From Nocardiopsis_B sediminis (GTDB taxonomy: Bacteria > Actinomycetota > Actinomycetes > Streptosporangiales > Streptosporangiaceae): a stretch of DNA of 64,000 nucleotides. This document shows, piece by piece, positions 33,012 to 41,637 of the stretch. Below the pieces are notes generated by a model, which worked only from the letters and a program-made list of their open reading frames with translations, ran no database searches and had not been told where the DNA came from. The stretch lies in NCBI RefSeq assembly GCF_042650565.1, contig NZ_JBHSBH010000006.1, positions 1 through 64,000 on the forward strand, given 5' to 3'. The stretch's first letter is position 1. Each line of letters starts with the position of its first letter. The position numbers and the translations under genes are program-made.

Positions 33012-33958
33012 CGCGCGAAGCGATCGGCCCCCTCCTTCCCCCGGCCCGCGCCGCGGCCCCCCGCGGGACCGTCACCACCCCGCGCAGGCGGCCGGGAGGC
33101 CGCCGGCAGCGGGGCGGCCGCCTGGGCATCCGGGCGGTCGGCTACGGCGTGCTCGCGCTGGGCACGATCCTCTACCTCGGGCCGTTCCTGATCCAGATCG
33201 CGGGGTCGTTCAAGACCGACCCCGGCGCCGCGCAGGACCCGCTCGGCCTCATCCCCGACCCCGCAACGCTCCAGGCCTGGCGCAAGGCGTTCGGCCTGGA
33301 CACGGCGCTGGAGATGCCCATCGCGAGGTGGCTGGGCAACTCCGTGCTCGTCACGGTCTCGGTCACCGTGGGGCGGCTGCTGATCGACAGCCTCATCGGC
33401 TACGCGCTGGCCCGGCTGCGGTTCACGGGGCGGGCCGCGATCAACGCGCTGGTCATCGCGGTGATGGCGGTGCCAGGGGTAGTGCTGCTCATCCCCAAGT
33501 TCCTGGTGCTCAAGCAGCTCGGCATCTTCGACACCTATGCGGGGATGATCCTGCCCCTGCTCTTCGACGCGGTCGGGATCCTGCTGATGAAAACGGCGTT
33601 CGAGCAGGTGCCGCGCGAACTGGAGGAGGCGGCGCGGATCGACGGCGCCGGCGTGTTCACCACCTACTGGCGGGTGGTGCTCCCGCTGGTGCGCCCCGCA
33701 CTGATCACGGTCGGGATCCTGTCGTTCCAGGGCTCCTGGAACGAGTTCACCCACTTCCTGGTGGCCACCTCCGACCCCGCCTACGAAACCCTCAACCTCG
33801 GCCTCGCCCGCCTGGCCGCGGGTCCCCTGGGCGGCTCCCAGCAGTTCCCCCTCAAACTCGCCCTCGCCACCCTGTCGACCCTGCCGGTGCTGGTCGTCTA
33901 CATCGTCTTCCAGCGCCACTTCATCCGCTCCCAGATGTCGTCGGGCGGCAAGGAGTAG
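33008..33958 (+). CDS. ABC sugar importer permease, MalG-like
   Basis: GTG at 33008 overlaps the preceding stop. The protein has 316 residues with a basic, Pro-rich N-terminus, six predicted helices starting VGYGVLALGTILYLGPFLI, and the EAA loop ELEEAARIDGAGVFTTYWRV ahead of VLPLVRPAL. It forms the membrane channel with the MalF-like partner. The sequence KTAFEQVPREL just before EAA is typical of this half. A hairpin follows the gene and probably ends the operon. Confidence 0.93.
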   Translation: MTREAIGPLLPPARAAAPRGTVTTPRRRPGGRRQRGGRLGIRAVGYGVLALGTILYLGPFLIQIAGSFKTDPGAAQDPLGLIPDPATLQAWRKAFGLDTALEMPIARWLGNSVLVTVSVTVGRLLIDSLIGYALARLRFTGRAAINALVIAVMAVPGVVLLIPKFLVLKQLGIFDTYAGMILPLLFDAVGILLMKTAFEQVPRELEEAARIDGAGVFTTYWRVVLPLVRPALITVGILSFQGSWNEFTHFLVATSDPAYETLNLGLARLAAGPLGGSQQFPLKLALATLSTLPVLVVYIVFQRHFIRSQMSSGGKE

Positions 33959-33976
33959 ACCCGATCAGGCAACGCC

Positions 33977-33993
33977 GGCGCCGGCCCGGCGCC
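33977..33993 (+). terminator. GC-rich hairpin after the sugar importer operon
   Basis: GGCGCCG (33977-33983) and CGGCGCC (33987-33993) form a 7-bp stem with a three-base loop, 18 bp after the last permease stop and ahead of the IclR gene. Confidence 0.5.
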
Positions 33994-34056
33994 GTGCCTG
34001 CTCACCTTCGGGCATCCTGGAAGGCGGAGCGGACACGGCGGAATCAGGGGGCCACG

Positions 34057-34854
34057 ATGGGCAGCGATGCCGGTATCTCCGGGACCGCCGAGGCGCGGGC
34101 GCGCCGGCCGGTGCAGGAGAAGCAGGAGCGGTCGGGGGAGGTCCAGTCCGTCGCCCGGGCCGGGCAGTTGCTCAACCGCGTCGTCGACGCGCCCGCGGGA
34201 CTCACGCTCACCGAATTGGCGGGGACCACGGCGCTCAACATCAGCACGGTGCACCGGCTGCTGCGCACACTGTGCTCGCAGGGGCTGCTCTGCCGGGACC
34301 CGGTGAGCGAGCGGTTCCTGCCCGGCCCGGTGCTGCTCCGGCTGGCCCGCCGGTCGCTGGTGTCGGCCGGCCTGCCCGAAGTGACCGATGCGCTGCGCGC
34401 GCTGGTCGAGCGCACGGGTGAGACCGCCACCATCGGGGTCCGCCAGGGCGGTGACGTCGTCGTCGGGCTGGCGGTGTCCTCTCCGGATCCCTTCCGTTAC
34501 AACGCGGTGCAGGGCTCGCGCACCGGCCTGCTGCGCTCGGCGCTGGGCCTGGCGATCCTGGCCTTCGACCGCACCCCGCTGGAGAACGTCGCGCATTCGG
34601 CCGCCGACCACACAGAGCTGCTGTCCGTGCAGTTCCGCGGCTATGCGGTCCTGGACGCGCCGGATACCGCGGGGCTGCGGGCGGTGGCGGTACCGCTGCT
34701 CGCGGACGGGGCGCCGGTCACCATGGCGGTCGAGGTCCAGGGGCCGGCCGCGCGGATCAGCGACGACCGGCTCGACGATGTCGCCGACGCGGTGCGGGCG
34801 GCCGCCCACCGACTCCAGGACCTCCCCGTCTCCCTTCTCCTCGGCGAGGTCTGA
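34057..34854 (+). CDS. IclR-family transcriptional regulator
   Basis: ATG at 34057 has CAGGGGG upstream. The protein has 265 residues. After a charged 30-residue head comes the IclR winged HTH (SVARAGQLLNRVVDAPAGL, TLTELAGTTALNISTVHRLL, LCRDPVSERFLPGP) and the C-terminal effector domain (GETATIGVRQGGDVVVGLAV, GLLRSALGLAILAF, VQFRGYAVLDA, VAVPLLADG). It lies 257 bp upstream of the transporter locus at 35112, whose promoter carries a palindrome of the kind IclR proteins bind. It is the likely regulator of that locus. Confidence 0.9.
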   Translation: MGSDAGISGTAEARARRPVQEKQERSGEVQSVARAGQLLNRVVDAPAGLTLTELAGTTALNISTVHRLLRTLCSQGLLCRDPVSERFLPGPVLLRLARRSLVSAGLPEVTDALRALVERTGETATIGVRQGGDVVVGLAVSSPDPFRYNAVQGSRTGLLRSALGLAILAFDRTPLENVAHSAADHTELLSVQFRGYAVLDAPDTAGLRAVAVPLLADGAPVTMAVEVQGPAARISDDRLDDVADAVRAAAHRLQDLPVSLLLGEV

Positions 34855-35007
34855 CCCCACCATCGAGGGTGCGGCACCCCGCGGCGTGCCTGCGGGCCCG
34901 CCGCGCAGCGGGCTGCCCAGGTGGACGGCCGGGCTCGGTGCGGTCCGCCTTGCCTGCCCAGGTGTGGCCGGACCTGGGCGCCTTCGGGCTCATTTTGTGA
35001 AAGTCAC

Positions 35008-35059
35008 TTGCGCATCGCGCAAACGCACTGTTGACAGTCGTTGCGTGGGCGAGTTAGCT
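35008..35059 (+). promoter_or_regulatory. Promoter and palindromic operator for the 35112 locus
   Basis: TTGACA at 35031-35036 and TTAGCT at 35054-35059, separated by 17 bp, form a good sigma-70-type promoter about 50 bp before the first gene. Just upstream TTGCGC-ATC-GCGCAA (35008-35022) is a perfect palindrome, a plausible IclR site placed to touch the -35 box; part of it (TTGCG) recurs in the spacer. Confidence 0.7.
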
Positions 35060-35111
35060 TCTTTTCCTACCGATTTACACGGAAATACCGTCCGAAGGGC
35101 AAGGGAGCGAC

Positions 35112-35981
35112 ATGACGCCGGTGCCGGAGATCGCGATCTCGGCGAACCACGGTGTGTTCGACCTTCCCGAGATCGTCGCGATCCGTGACGGCCTCTTCGA
35201 GCAGGCCGGGCTGCGTGTCCGCTTCGCCGAAGCCGACGACACCGCGTTCGACCCGGCGGAGCGCGACCCCATCGCGCGCCGGAAGGAGGCGCTGTTCGAA
35301 GCCGAGCAGGCCGACGTCTTCAACCTCTGCGAATGGGGCGGGATCGACCGCCTGGAACGCAACCGCAGGCACGGCCGCATCGCCTACCTGCGGCCGGCCG
35401 TGGTCGCGCAGGGGCTCGTGAGCTTCGCGGCCGAGCTCAACGAACCGCACGACCTTGGCGGCGTCGAGGTCGGGGTCAACGAGTTCACCGGCTCCCATTA
35501 CACCGCCCTGCACCTGCTCGAAGGCACACTGCCCCGGCAGGAGATCCGGCTCCGCCACATCGGCGCGCCACGCCTGCGCCTGGCCGCGGTGCGTTCGGGC
35601 GAGGTGCCCGCCGCCATGCTCATGGAGCCGTTCCTCACGCTGGCCCTGGAACAGGGCGCCCACCTGCTCGGCTCCTACTTCTACCGCGGATCCCAGGTCA
35701 TCGCCCCCGGTCTCGGCGAGCACCACCGCGCCGCCTACATCGCGGCCGTCGACCGGGCGGTCGACGTCATCCGGGCCGCGCCGTGGCGCGAGTCCGCCGA
35801 ACTCATCGCGGCCGAGACCGGCGGGGAACTGCCCCCCGACCGGCTGGGGCCCGCCCACATCCGCTATACGCGGGTCGAGCGATTCACCGAGAAGCGCTTC
35901 GCCGAAAGCTACGCCTGGATGAAGTCATGGGGCCTGACCAAGGGGACCAGCGGCTACAGCTCCCTGCTGGCCTCCCGTTGA
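35112..35981 (+). CDS. Binding-protein-fold protein without signal peptide (NMT1/THI5-like), copy A
   Basis: A 289-residue protein that resembles substrate-binding proteins of the nitrate/sulfonate/thiamine-precursor group (VFDLPEIVAIRDGLFEQAGL, VGVNEFTGSHYTALHLLEG, AAMLMEPFLTLALEQG). It has no signal peptide or lipobox, so it should stay in the cytoplasm. It is clearly paralogous to the protein at 38782: both share NLCEWG/RACEWG, GSHY-AL--LEG-LPR-EI, LMEP and a C-terminal Y-WM--WGL-K motif. Cytoplasmic members of this fold include enzymes such as MqnA/MqnD, THI5 and dihydroxyphthalate decarboxylase. It may be an enzyme or intracellular sensor for the compound imported by the genes that follow. 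The substrate is unknown. Confidence 0.75.
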   Translation: MTPVPEIAISANHGVFDLPEIVAIRDGLFEQAGLRVRFAEADDTAFDPAERDPIARRKEALFEAEQADVFNLCEWGGIDRLERNRRHGRIAYLRPAVVAQGLVSFAAELNEPHDLGGVEVGVNEFTGSHYTALHLLEGTLPRQEIRLRHIGAPRLRLAAVRSGEVPAAMLMEPFLTLALEQGAHLLGSYFYRGSQVIAPGLGEHHRAAYIAAVDRAVDVIRAAPWRESAELIAAETGGELPPDRLGPAHIRYTRVERFTEKRFAESYAWMKSWGLTKGTSGYSSLLASR

Positions 35982-36066
35982 GACCCCGCCCCCCGTTCAC
36001 CCCACCCCACCCACCGACCGCGGTCCACTGCGCCACCGGCCGCGTCGCATTCCGCAGGAGGTAGAC

Positions 36067-37059
36067 GTGCACACGTTGGACCGCCGTGCCCTGGTGCGCA
36101 CGGGACTGTTCGCCGCGGTCGGCATCGGGGCCGCGCCGCTGCTCGCGGCCTGCGGCGGCGACGCCGGCCAGGCCAAGGTGCAGGACTCCGAGAAGGGGAC
36201 CGCCAGCGCCGTCCTCCGCCCCATCAGCGAGAGGTTCGGCCTCGTCGGGGACCTGCGCCTGGACTACATCGCGGGCAGCGGGCCGGGCGACGTGCAGAAC
36301 AAGTTGCTGTCGGGCGCGCTGAACGTGTCCAGCTTCGGCCCGCTCGGAGCAGCGGTCTCGGCGGGTGCGGGCGCCGACGTCGTGCTGTTCAGCCCCGGCC
36401 TGAACAACCACGTGTACTGGCTCGTGGCGGAGAACAGCCCCTACACGCACCCCTCCGACCTGCGGGGCAAGAGCATCGCCACCCCGCCCAAGAACTCCGA
36501 CGCCTACCGGTCCGCCCAGCTCGCGGCGGCCGTCAACGGGGTCGACTTCGACGCCGAGTACGAGGTCCACCAGGGCGCCGTCGTCAACGGCCTCGCCCTG
36601 TTCGAGCGCGGCGACGTCGAGGCGATCCTGACGATCGAACCCAATGCCACCCGGCTGATCGGGGAAGGGGCCCGCCAGCTCGCGGCGGTGCGCGATCTGT
36701 GGCGGGAGGGCACCGGCGACGAGACGCCCCTGGTCCTCAACGGGCAGGGCGCCCTGCGCTCCTGGATCACCGAGGAGGCCGATCTCGCCTCCGCGCTCGA
36801 CGCCCTGCGCCGCGGCGTTCACCAGCGCATTCACGACGACCCCGGGCTGCTCGCGGAATTCCACGACGCCTACGGGATCAGCGCCGACCAGAGGAGGGCG
36901 ATCTCCCTGCTGCCCGAACGACTTGTGGACGTCTACCCGCTCGAATGGGACGGAGCCGTGTTCGACAACCTGCGATTGCAGATCGAAACGGCCGTCGAGC
37001 ACGGGATCGTCGACGAGGCTCCCGACCGGGACGTCCACGTGGACCTGGAGGCGCGATGA
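36067..37059 (+). CDS. ABC importer substrate-binding lipoprotein (SsuA/TauA-like)
   Basis: GTG at 36067 follows AGGAGG (36056-36061). The protein has 330 residues. The leader begins with a twin-Arg (LDRRALVRTG) and ends in lipobox PLLAACGG, so it is exported, possibly by Tat, and lipid-anchored. The body has the two-lobe nitrate/sulfonate-type pattern (DVQNKLLSGALNVSSFGPLG, SDLRGKSIATPPKNSD, FERGDVEAILTIEPNATRLI). It hands its ligand to the permease at 37056, whose start overlaps its stop (ATGA). In contrast to the two signal-less relatives at 35112 and 38782, this one is the true external receptor. Confidence 0.88.
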   Translation: MHTLDRRALVRTGLFAAVGIGAAPLLAACGGDAGQAKVQDSEKGTASAVLRPISERFGLVGDLRLDYIAGSGPGDVQNKLLSGALNVSSFGPLGAAVSAGAGADVVLFSPGLNNHVYWLVAENSPYTHPSDLRGKSIATPPKNSDAYRSAQLAAAVNGVDFDAEYEVHQGAVVNGLALFERGDVEAILTIEPNATRLIGEGARQLAAVRDLWREGTGDETPLVLNGQGALRSWITEEADLASALDALRRGVHQRIHDDPGLLAEFHDAYGISADQRRAISLLPERLVDVYPLEWDGAVFDNLRLQIETAVEHGIVDEAPDRDVHVDLEAR

Positions 37060-37898
37060 CGGCCGGTCCGACCGCCCTGCCGACGCAATCCACCCCGCCG
37101 GCCCCGCCCCGGCGGCCGCACGCGCGCCCCGCCGCCGGGGCCCGGTGGCGCGGCGCCACCGCCGCAGCAGCGTTCGCGGCGGTCCTGGTGGGCGGGTGGC
37201 AGGCCATGGCGGTCTCCCTGGACAGCCTGCTGGTCCCTGGCGTGCCGGAGATCGCAGCGCACGTGGGCGAACTCGCCGTCGCTCCAGGGTTCTACGCCGA
37301 CCTCGGCGCCACGCTCCAGCGGGTCGCCCTCGGCTTCGCGCTGGCCTTCGCGGTCGGCGCGGCGGTGGGCATCGCCATGGGCCGCAGCCCGCTCGCCCGG
37401 CGCTTCTTCGAGCCGGCGGTCCTGATCGGCCTCACCGTTCCGGGACTGGTGTGGGCGCTGCTGTGCGTCATCTGGTTCGGCGTCGACCTGATCAACCCGG
37501 TCACCGCCATCGCCCTCTCCGCGGCGCCCGCGCTGAGCCTGAGCATCTACCAGGGCACGCGCGCCATGGACCCCCAACTCCAGGAAATGGCGCACGTCTA
37601 CCGGTTCCCGTTCCGCCACCGGCTGCGATACGTGTGGCTGCCCTCCCTGGCCCCGGCCCTGTTCGCGGGCGCCCGGCTCGGGCTCTCACTGGCCTGGAAG
37701 GTCGTCGTGCTGGTGGAGATCTTCGGGATGTCGAGCGGGGTGGGCTACCAGATCAACAACGAGTTCGCGGCGCAGGACGTCGCCGGGGTGCTCGCCTGGA
37801 CGGTCATGTTCGCCCTGGTCATGGCGGTCTTGGAGTACGGCGTGCTCCAGGGGCTGGAGAACCGGGCGGCGCGCTGGCGGCGGGTGACGACGGTATGA
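37056..37898 (+). CDS. ABC importer permease (SsuC/TauC-like)
   Basis: A 280-residue membrane protein with a 45-residue Pro/Arg-rich head and six predicted helices. The coupling loop MDPQLQEMAHVYRFPFRHRL plus VWLPSLAPALFAGARLGLSLAW is the characteristic EAA region of nitrate/sulfonate/taurine permeases (BPD_transp_1). ATG overlaps the binding-protein stop, and its own stop overlaps the ATPase start, so the three are made in fixed ratio. Confidence 0.92.
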   Translation: MTAGPTALPTQSTPPAPPRRPHARPAAGARWRGATAAAAFAAVLVGGWQAMAVSLDSLLVPGVPEIAAHVGELAVAPGFYADLGATLQRVALGFALAFAVGAAVGIAMGRSPLARRFFEPAVLIGLTVPGLVWALLCVIWFGVDLINPVTAIALSAAPALSLSIYQGTRAMDPQLQEMAHVYRFPFRHRLRYVWLPSLAPALFAGARLGLSLAWKVVVLVEIFGMSSGVGYQINNEFAAQDVAGVLAWTVMFALVMAVLEYGVLQGLENRAARWRRVTTV

Positions 37899-38683
37899 GC
37901 GGCGACGGCGTGAACGACGCCGCTGGAGCGGGCGCGAGCGGATCGGTGGTCCTCGACGGCGTCGCCAAGGCCTTTCCCGGCACGCGGTCGGCGCCCGAGC
38001 AGCAGGTCCTGGAGGACTTCTCGCTCACCGTCGCCCATGGCGAGCTGGTCGCGGTCGTCGGCGCCTCGGGCACGGGCAAGACGACCCTGCTGCACCTCGT
38101 CGCCGGCCTGGAGCGCCCGGACCGCGGGAGCGTGCGGGCCGGGCCGCCCCCGGGCGGCGGCAGCGGCACGGGCTCCGGCGCCCGGCTCGGCGTGGTGTTC
38201 CAGCAGCCGCGGCTGCTGGACTGGCTGCCCGTGCGCACCAATGTCGAGCTGGCGCTGAAGGCGGCCGGAGCCTCCCCCGGGGACGCACTGCCCGCGCTCG
38301 ACGCGGTCGGCCTCGCCGACTACGCCGACCAGTACCCCTCCATGCTCTCCGGCGGGCAGCGGCAGCGCGCCGCCGTGGCCCGTGCGTTCGCGATCGACCC
38401 CGACATCGTCCTGCTCGACGAGCCGTTCAGCGCACTCGACGAGCTGACCGGGCGGCGGCTGCGGCTGCTCCTCCAGGACCTCTGGTCGCGGGCGTCCCGG
38501 GCCGGGCTGCTGGTCACCCACAGTCCCACTGAGGCCGTGTTCCTGGCCGACCGGGTGATCGTGCTCGCCGGACGCCCCGCCCGCATCGTCGCCGAGCACC
38601 GGGTGGACCTGCCCCGCCCGCGCTCGCCCGAAGACCCCGTCCTGTTCGAGCTGCACCGGCGCGTCGTGGCCGACCTGCTGTGA
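37895..38683 (+). CDS. ABC importer ATPase (SsuB/TauB-like)
   Basis: A 262-residue ATPase. Walker A GASGTGKTT, Q-loop GVVFQQPRLLDWL, signature LSGGQRQRAAVARAF, Walker B IVLLDEPFSALDE, and switch His in LLVTHSPTEAV. The QQPRLLDWLPVRTNV segment is typical of nitrate/sulfonate-type ATPases. A Gly/Ser-rich insertion replaces part of the usual loop before the Q-loop. ATG overlaps the permease stop. It powers uptake by the adjacent permease. Confidence 0.93.
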   Translation: MSGDGVNDAAGAGASGSVVLDGVAKAFPGTRSAPEQQVLEDFSLTVAHGELVAVVGASGTGKTTLLHLVAGLERPDRGSVRAGPPPGGGSGTGSGARLGVVFQQPRLLDWLPVRTNVELALKAAGASPGDALPALDAVGLADYADQYPSMLSGGQRQRAAVARAFAIDPDIVLLDEPFSALDELTGRRLRLLLQDLWSRASRAGLLVTHSPTEAVFLADRVIVLAGRPARIVAEHRVDLPRPRSPEDPVLFELHRRVVADLL

Positions 38684-38727
38684 ACGGGACCGGGCCGATC
38701 GCACCGCGATGCGGCGTCATCCCGTTC
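38682..38727 (+). terminator. Composite hairpin after the ATPase gene
   Basis: GAACGGGA (38682-38689) pairs with TCCCGTTC (38720-38727), and the enclosed bases contain a second stem ATCGC/GCGAT. It begins inside the ATPase stop codon and precedes the 38782 gene by 55 bp, so it probably attenuates rather than blocks transcription into the rest of the locus. Confidence 0.5.
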
Positions 38728-38781
38728 CGCTCCTCCCCCGACCGCCCGCCATTTCCACCGATGCGAAGGGAACCGTGAACC

Positions 38782-39684
38782 ATGCCGAACAAGCGCGTCA
38801 CCATGGAACTGATGTCGCTGATCTTCTCATTGCCGCAGCTCGTCGCGGCCGACGAGGGGTTCTACGCCGAAGAGGGCATCGACGTCGACTTCGTGCCCAA
38901 GGGCTACGCGGACACCGGCGTGTCCTACCTCGACGACCACGAGCTGGTGAGCGCCTTCGGCGCCACGAGGTCCAACTTCGAGAACGGCGCGGCCGACCTC
39001 TACCGCGCCTGCGAATGGGGCCAGATCCGCCGCTCCCACGACACGGCCGTGGGCGGCCGGGTCGTCAGCAAGCGCGCCGCAGTCGGCAGCCAGGCCATCC
39101 TGACCCGGCCGGGCTCGCCGTTGGTGCACCCGCAGGACCTCGCGAACACGGAGGTCGCGGTCAACTTCCACCACGGGTCGCACTACCTGGCGCTCCAAGC
39201 GCTGGAGGGCTTTCTGCCGCGGGAGGAGATCAAGGTCGTGCACGCGGGCGGCCCCCAGCAGCGGTTCGAGGCACTGCGCGACGGCCGCGTGGACGCCGCC
39301 GCCCTGATGGAGCCGTGGATCACGGTGGCCGAGAAGCAGGGCTACCGGCTGCTCGCGGAGGCCTTCTACGTCGGCTCGGAGATCGCCAGCCCCGCCGTCG
39401 ACCGGGAGACCTTCGAGGCGCTGAACCGCGCCGTGGTCAAGGCGGTGCGCAAGCTCAACGACGACCCCCGGCCCTACCTGCACCACCTCATCGGCGAGGT
39501 GCCCGACGAGATCGGCAAGCCCGCCCCGGAGGACTTCCCCCTCGGGCGGCTGCGGTTCGTCGACCCCGGGCCCTACCCCGAGGAGCAGTTCCAGCGCACC
39601 TATGACTGGATGGTGGGCTGGGGCCTGATCAAGGACGACTCCAGCTACGGGGGCCTGGTGAAGAACCTCGCCATCAGCGTCTGA
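38782..39684 (+). CDS. Binding-protein-fold protein without signal peptide (NMT1/THI5-like), copy B
   Basis: A 300-residue paralogue of the protein at 35112; the two look about one-third identical by eye, with the shared CEWG, GSHYLAL-ALEG-LPR-EI, LMEPW and YDWMVGWGL-KD motifs. It starts MPNKRVTMELMS and has no leader or lipobox, so it too should be cytoplasmic. Fold features include SLPQLVAADEGFYAEEGIDVDF and VHPQDLANTEVAVN. Having two signal-less copies around one exported receptor is hard to explain as plain transport. Sequential or heterodimeric enzymes acting on the imported compound are a reasonable alternative. Confidence 0.75.
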   Translation: MPNKRVTMELMSLIFSLPQLVAADEGFYAEEGIDVDFVPKGYADTGVSYLDDHELVSAFGATRSNFENGAADLYRACEWGQIRRSHDTAVGGRVVSKRAAVGSQAILTRPGSPLVHPQDLANTEVAVNFHHGSHYLALQALEGFLPREEIKVVHAGGPQQRFEALRDGRVDAAALMEPWITVAEKQGYRLLAEAFYVGSEIASPAVDRETFEALNRAVVKAVRKLNDDPRPYLHHLIGEVPDEIGKPAPEDFPLGRLRFVDPGPYPEEQFQRTYDWMVGWGLIKDDSSYGGLVKNLAISV

Positions 39685-39708
39685 CCGGCCCCGGTCCCGG
39701 CCCTGAAC

Positions 39709-40872
39709 GTGCGCTCACCCCGCGTGTGGCCCCTCTACGCCGCCGGCGCCCTCGGCCCCTACGGCAGCACCATGGTCACCTCCATCGTCCAGGAGGCCGC
39801 ACGCGGGCTGGGGACCCGGCCGGAGTTCGCCTCCGGCGCGGTCACCGCCTACATGCTGCCCTTCGCCGCCCTGATGCTGGTGTCGGGCACCCTCGCCGAA
39901 CGGTGGGGGAGGGCGAGGATGATCCGGCTCTCCCTCGCCGCCTCGGTCCTGGCGTGCCTGCTGTGCACCCTGGCCCCCGATCTGAACTCCTTCCTCGCGG
40001 CGCGCGCCCTCCACGGCGCGACCAACGCCTTCACCACTCCGCTGCTGGTCGCCGCGATCACCGACTCCACGCCGCGCCACCGCCTGGGCCGGGCCATGGG
40101 CTGGTTCGCCGCGGCCCAGGCCGCGGGCCAGGCGTTCAGCCCGTTGGTCAGCGGAGCCGCGGCCCTCGTGGACTGGCGGGCCGCGTTCGCCTTCCCCGCG
40201 CTGTGCGCGGTCCTGCTCGTGGCCGTGCCCGCCGACCCCTCCGTCACCGTGCGGCGCGCAACGGGGCGGCCGACGTGGGGTGCGCTGGTGAACAGGCGGC
40301 TCGCGCTCGCCTGCGCCCTGTCCTTCCTGTGCTACCTGGCGGCGGTCGGCCTCACCGTGCTCGCGGCGCTGCGCAGCGAGGACGCCTTCGGCCTCGGCCC
40401 CCTCGGGCGGGGCGTGGTCGGCGCCTCCTTCGGGATCGCCGGCCTGCTGCTGGCAGACGCCTGTGGCCGGGCGCTCGAAAGGTTCGGCCCCAAGCGGCTC
40501 GGCGCGATCGCCAACGCCCTCCTGGCCGGCGGCCTCCTGATCGCGGCCCTGGGACCCTCGGCGGCACTGCTGCTGGCAGGCGTCACCATGGCCGGGGTCG
40601 CCGTCACCGCGCTGCGCTCCACGGTCCACGCACTGGCGGCGACCAGCGCCCCCGCCAACCGCGCGGGCGCCTCGTCGCTCGCCCTGTCGGCCCAGTTCTT
40701 CGGCGGCGCCCTGGCCCCGCTCCTGTGGATCCCCCTCTACAGCACCGCCCCCGCCCCCGGCTTCGCCGCCACCGTCCTCGCCCCACTCACCGCTCTGGCC
40801 ATTCTGGGCGCCCTCGCCCTCCTCGCCGGCCGGGCGACGGGAACGCCGCGTCCCGGCAGGATCGAGCCTTGA
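39709..40872 (+). CDS. MFS permease
   Basis: GTG at 39709, 24 bp after the previous stop, gives a 387-residue, 12-helix protein. Motifs include SGTLAERWGRARMIRLS after helix 2, ARALHGATNAFTTPLLVAAI, and GRAMGWFAAAQAAGQAFSPL, a drug-efflux-like signature in the helix 5 region. It belongs to the same transcription unit as the ABC importer and the two binding-protein-fold proteins, and may export the product made from the imported substrate. That link is inferred from position only. Confidence 0.82.
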   Translation: MRSPRVWPLYAAGALGPYGSTMVTSIVQEAARGLGTRPEFASGAVTAYMLPFAALMLVSGTLAERWGRARMIRLSLAASVLACLLCTLAPDLNSFLAARALHGATNAFTTPLLVAAITDSTPRHRLGRAMGWFAAAQAAGQAFSPLVSGAAALVDWRAAFAFPALCAVLLVAVPADPSVTVRRATGRPTWGALVNRRLALACALSFLCYLAAVGLTVLAALRSEDAFGLGPLGRGVVGASFGIAGLLLADACGRALERFGPKRLGAIANALLAGGLLIAALGPSAALLLAGVTMAGVAVTALRSTVHALAATSAPANRAGASSLALSAQFFGGALAPLLWIPLYSTAPAPGFAATVLAPLTALAILGALALLAGRATGTPRPGRIEP

Positions 40873-40975
40873 CCGGCGCGTGTTCCGTCGTGGCGGGGGT
40901 AGCGGCCCGCCGGTGGTGGCGTCGCGTGGGCGGGCCGCGTACGGGGCCGGGGCGATGGAGGAGGGGGTGTCCGCC

Positions 40976-41326
40976 GTGGATGGAGGGACCGCCCTGGAGT
41001 GGCTGGTGGCGATCCTGGCGGGGGTCGCCGTTCCGGTGCTGCTGATCCTGCTCGTCGTGGGGATCCTGACCTACGGGGTCCGGTCGGCCGAACGTGAGAA
41101 GGACCGGCGCGACCGCGCCGCGCGCGAACAGGGCGGCCAAGGCGGGCCCGGCGTGTCAGGCGGGCCCGGCGCGCCGGGGGAGCCGCGGGCGCCGGGGGAG
41201 CCCGGATGGCCCGAAGGCGGGCGGGAGCCGCGGGCGGGCCGGGGTGACCTGGGGGATGTCCCCCCTCGGCGCGACCGCGGCGGCGACGATGCCCCAGGTG
41301 GTGCCACCTCCGGAGGCCGCGGCTGA
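40976..41326 (+). CDS. Small single-helix membrane protein with collagen-like tail
   Basis: GTG at 40976 is chosen because GGAGGAGGGGG (40957-40967) lies just upstream; ATG 40955 would overlap that site. The protein has 116 residues. One membrane helix (about 8-32, WLVAILAGVAVPVLLILLVV) is followed by a charged segment (REKDRRDRAAREQ) and a Gly-Pro-rich tail with Gly-X-Y triplets (GGPGAPGEPRAPGEPG). Function unknown; short collagen-like tails can trimerise or act as flexible spacers. It may not be expressed, so confidence is moderate. Confidence 0.5.
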   Translation: MDGGTALEWLVAILAGVAVPVLLILLVVGILTYGVRSAEREKDRRDRAAREQGGQGGPGVSGGPGAPGEPRAPGEPGWPEGGREPRAGRGDLGDVPPRRDRGGDDAPGGATSGGRG

Positions 41327-41637
41327 CCCTCTGCGCCCGGGCGGTTCGGCCCGGCGTGCGCCGTTCCGCCGGTGGTTTCGGGTGCCGCCCGGAAGGCCTT
41401 ATATGGACAACAGTGCGGCGAGTGTTGTAATTGTGACAAACCCGAAAATCATCGGGGAGGGACCACTCGCCGGAGGGGGTATTCGCGTGTGCGGAGGCCG
41501 GTCGGCAGGTGGCGCTGCCGGACGGCCGGGGGCACAGCTGTCCGCCGAACAATTTCGGGCGGATCGGCGAAACCCGGTCGATGATCAATAAAGAGCGACC
41601 GTTGACAGACCGCAAAACAATTCGCGAATGAGAGGCA
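41327..41637 (+). promoter_or_regulatory. Upstream region of the flavoprotein gene
   Basis: Contains no gene. AT-richer than its flanks from 41396 on. TTGT-n7-ACAA at about 41423-41437 is a short inverted repeat, and TTGACA lies at 41602-41607 with only a weak -10-like match before the ATG. GAGAGG just before 41638 is the ribosome site. Confidence 0.4.
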
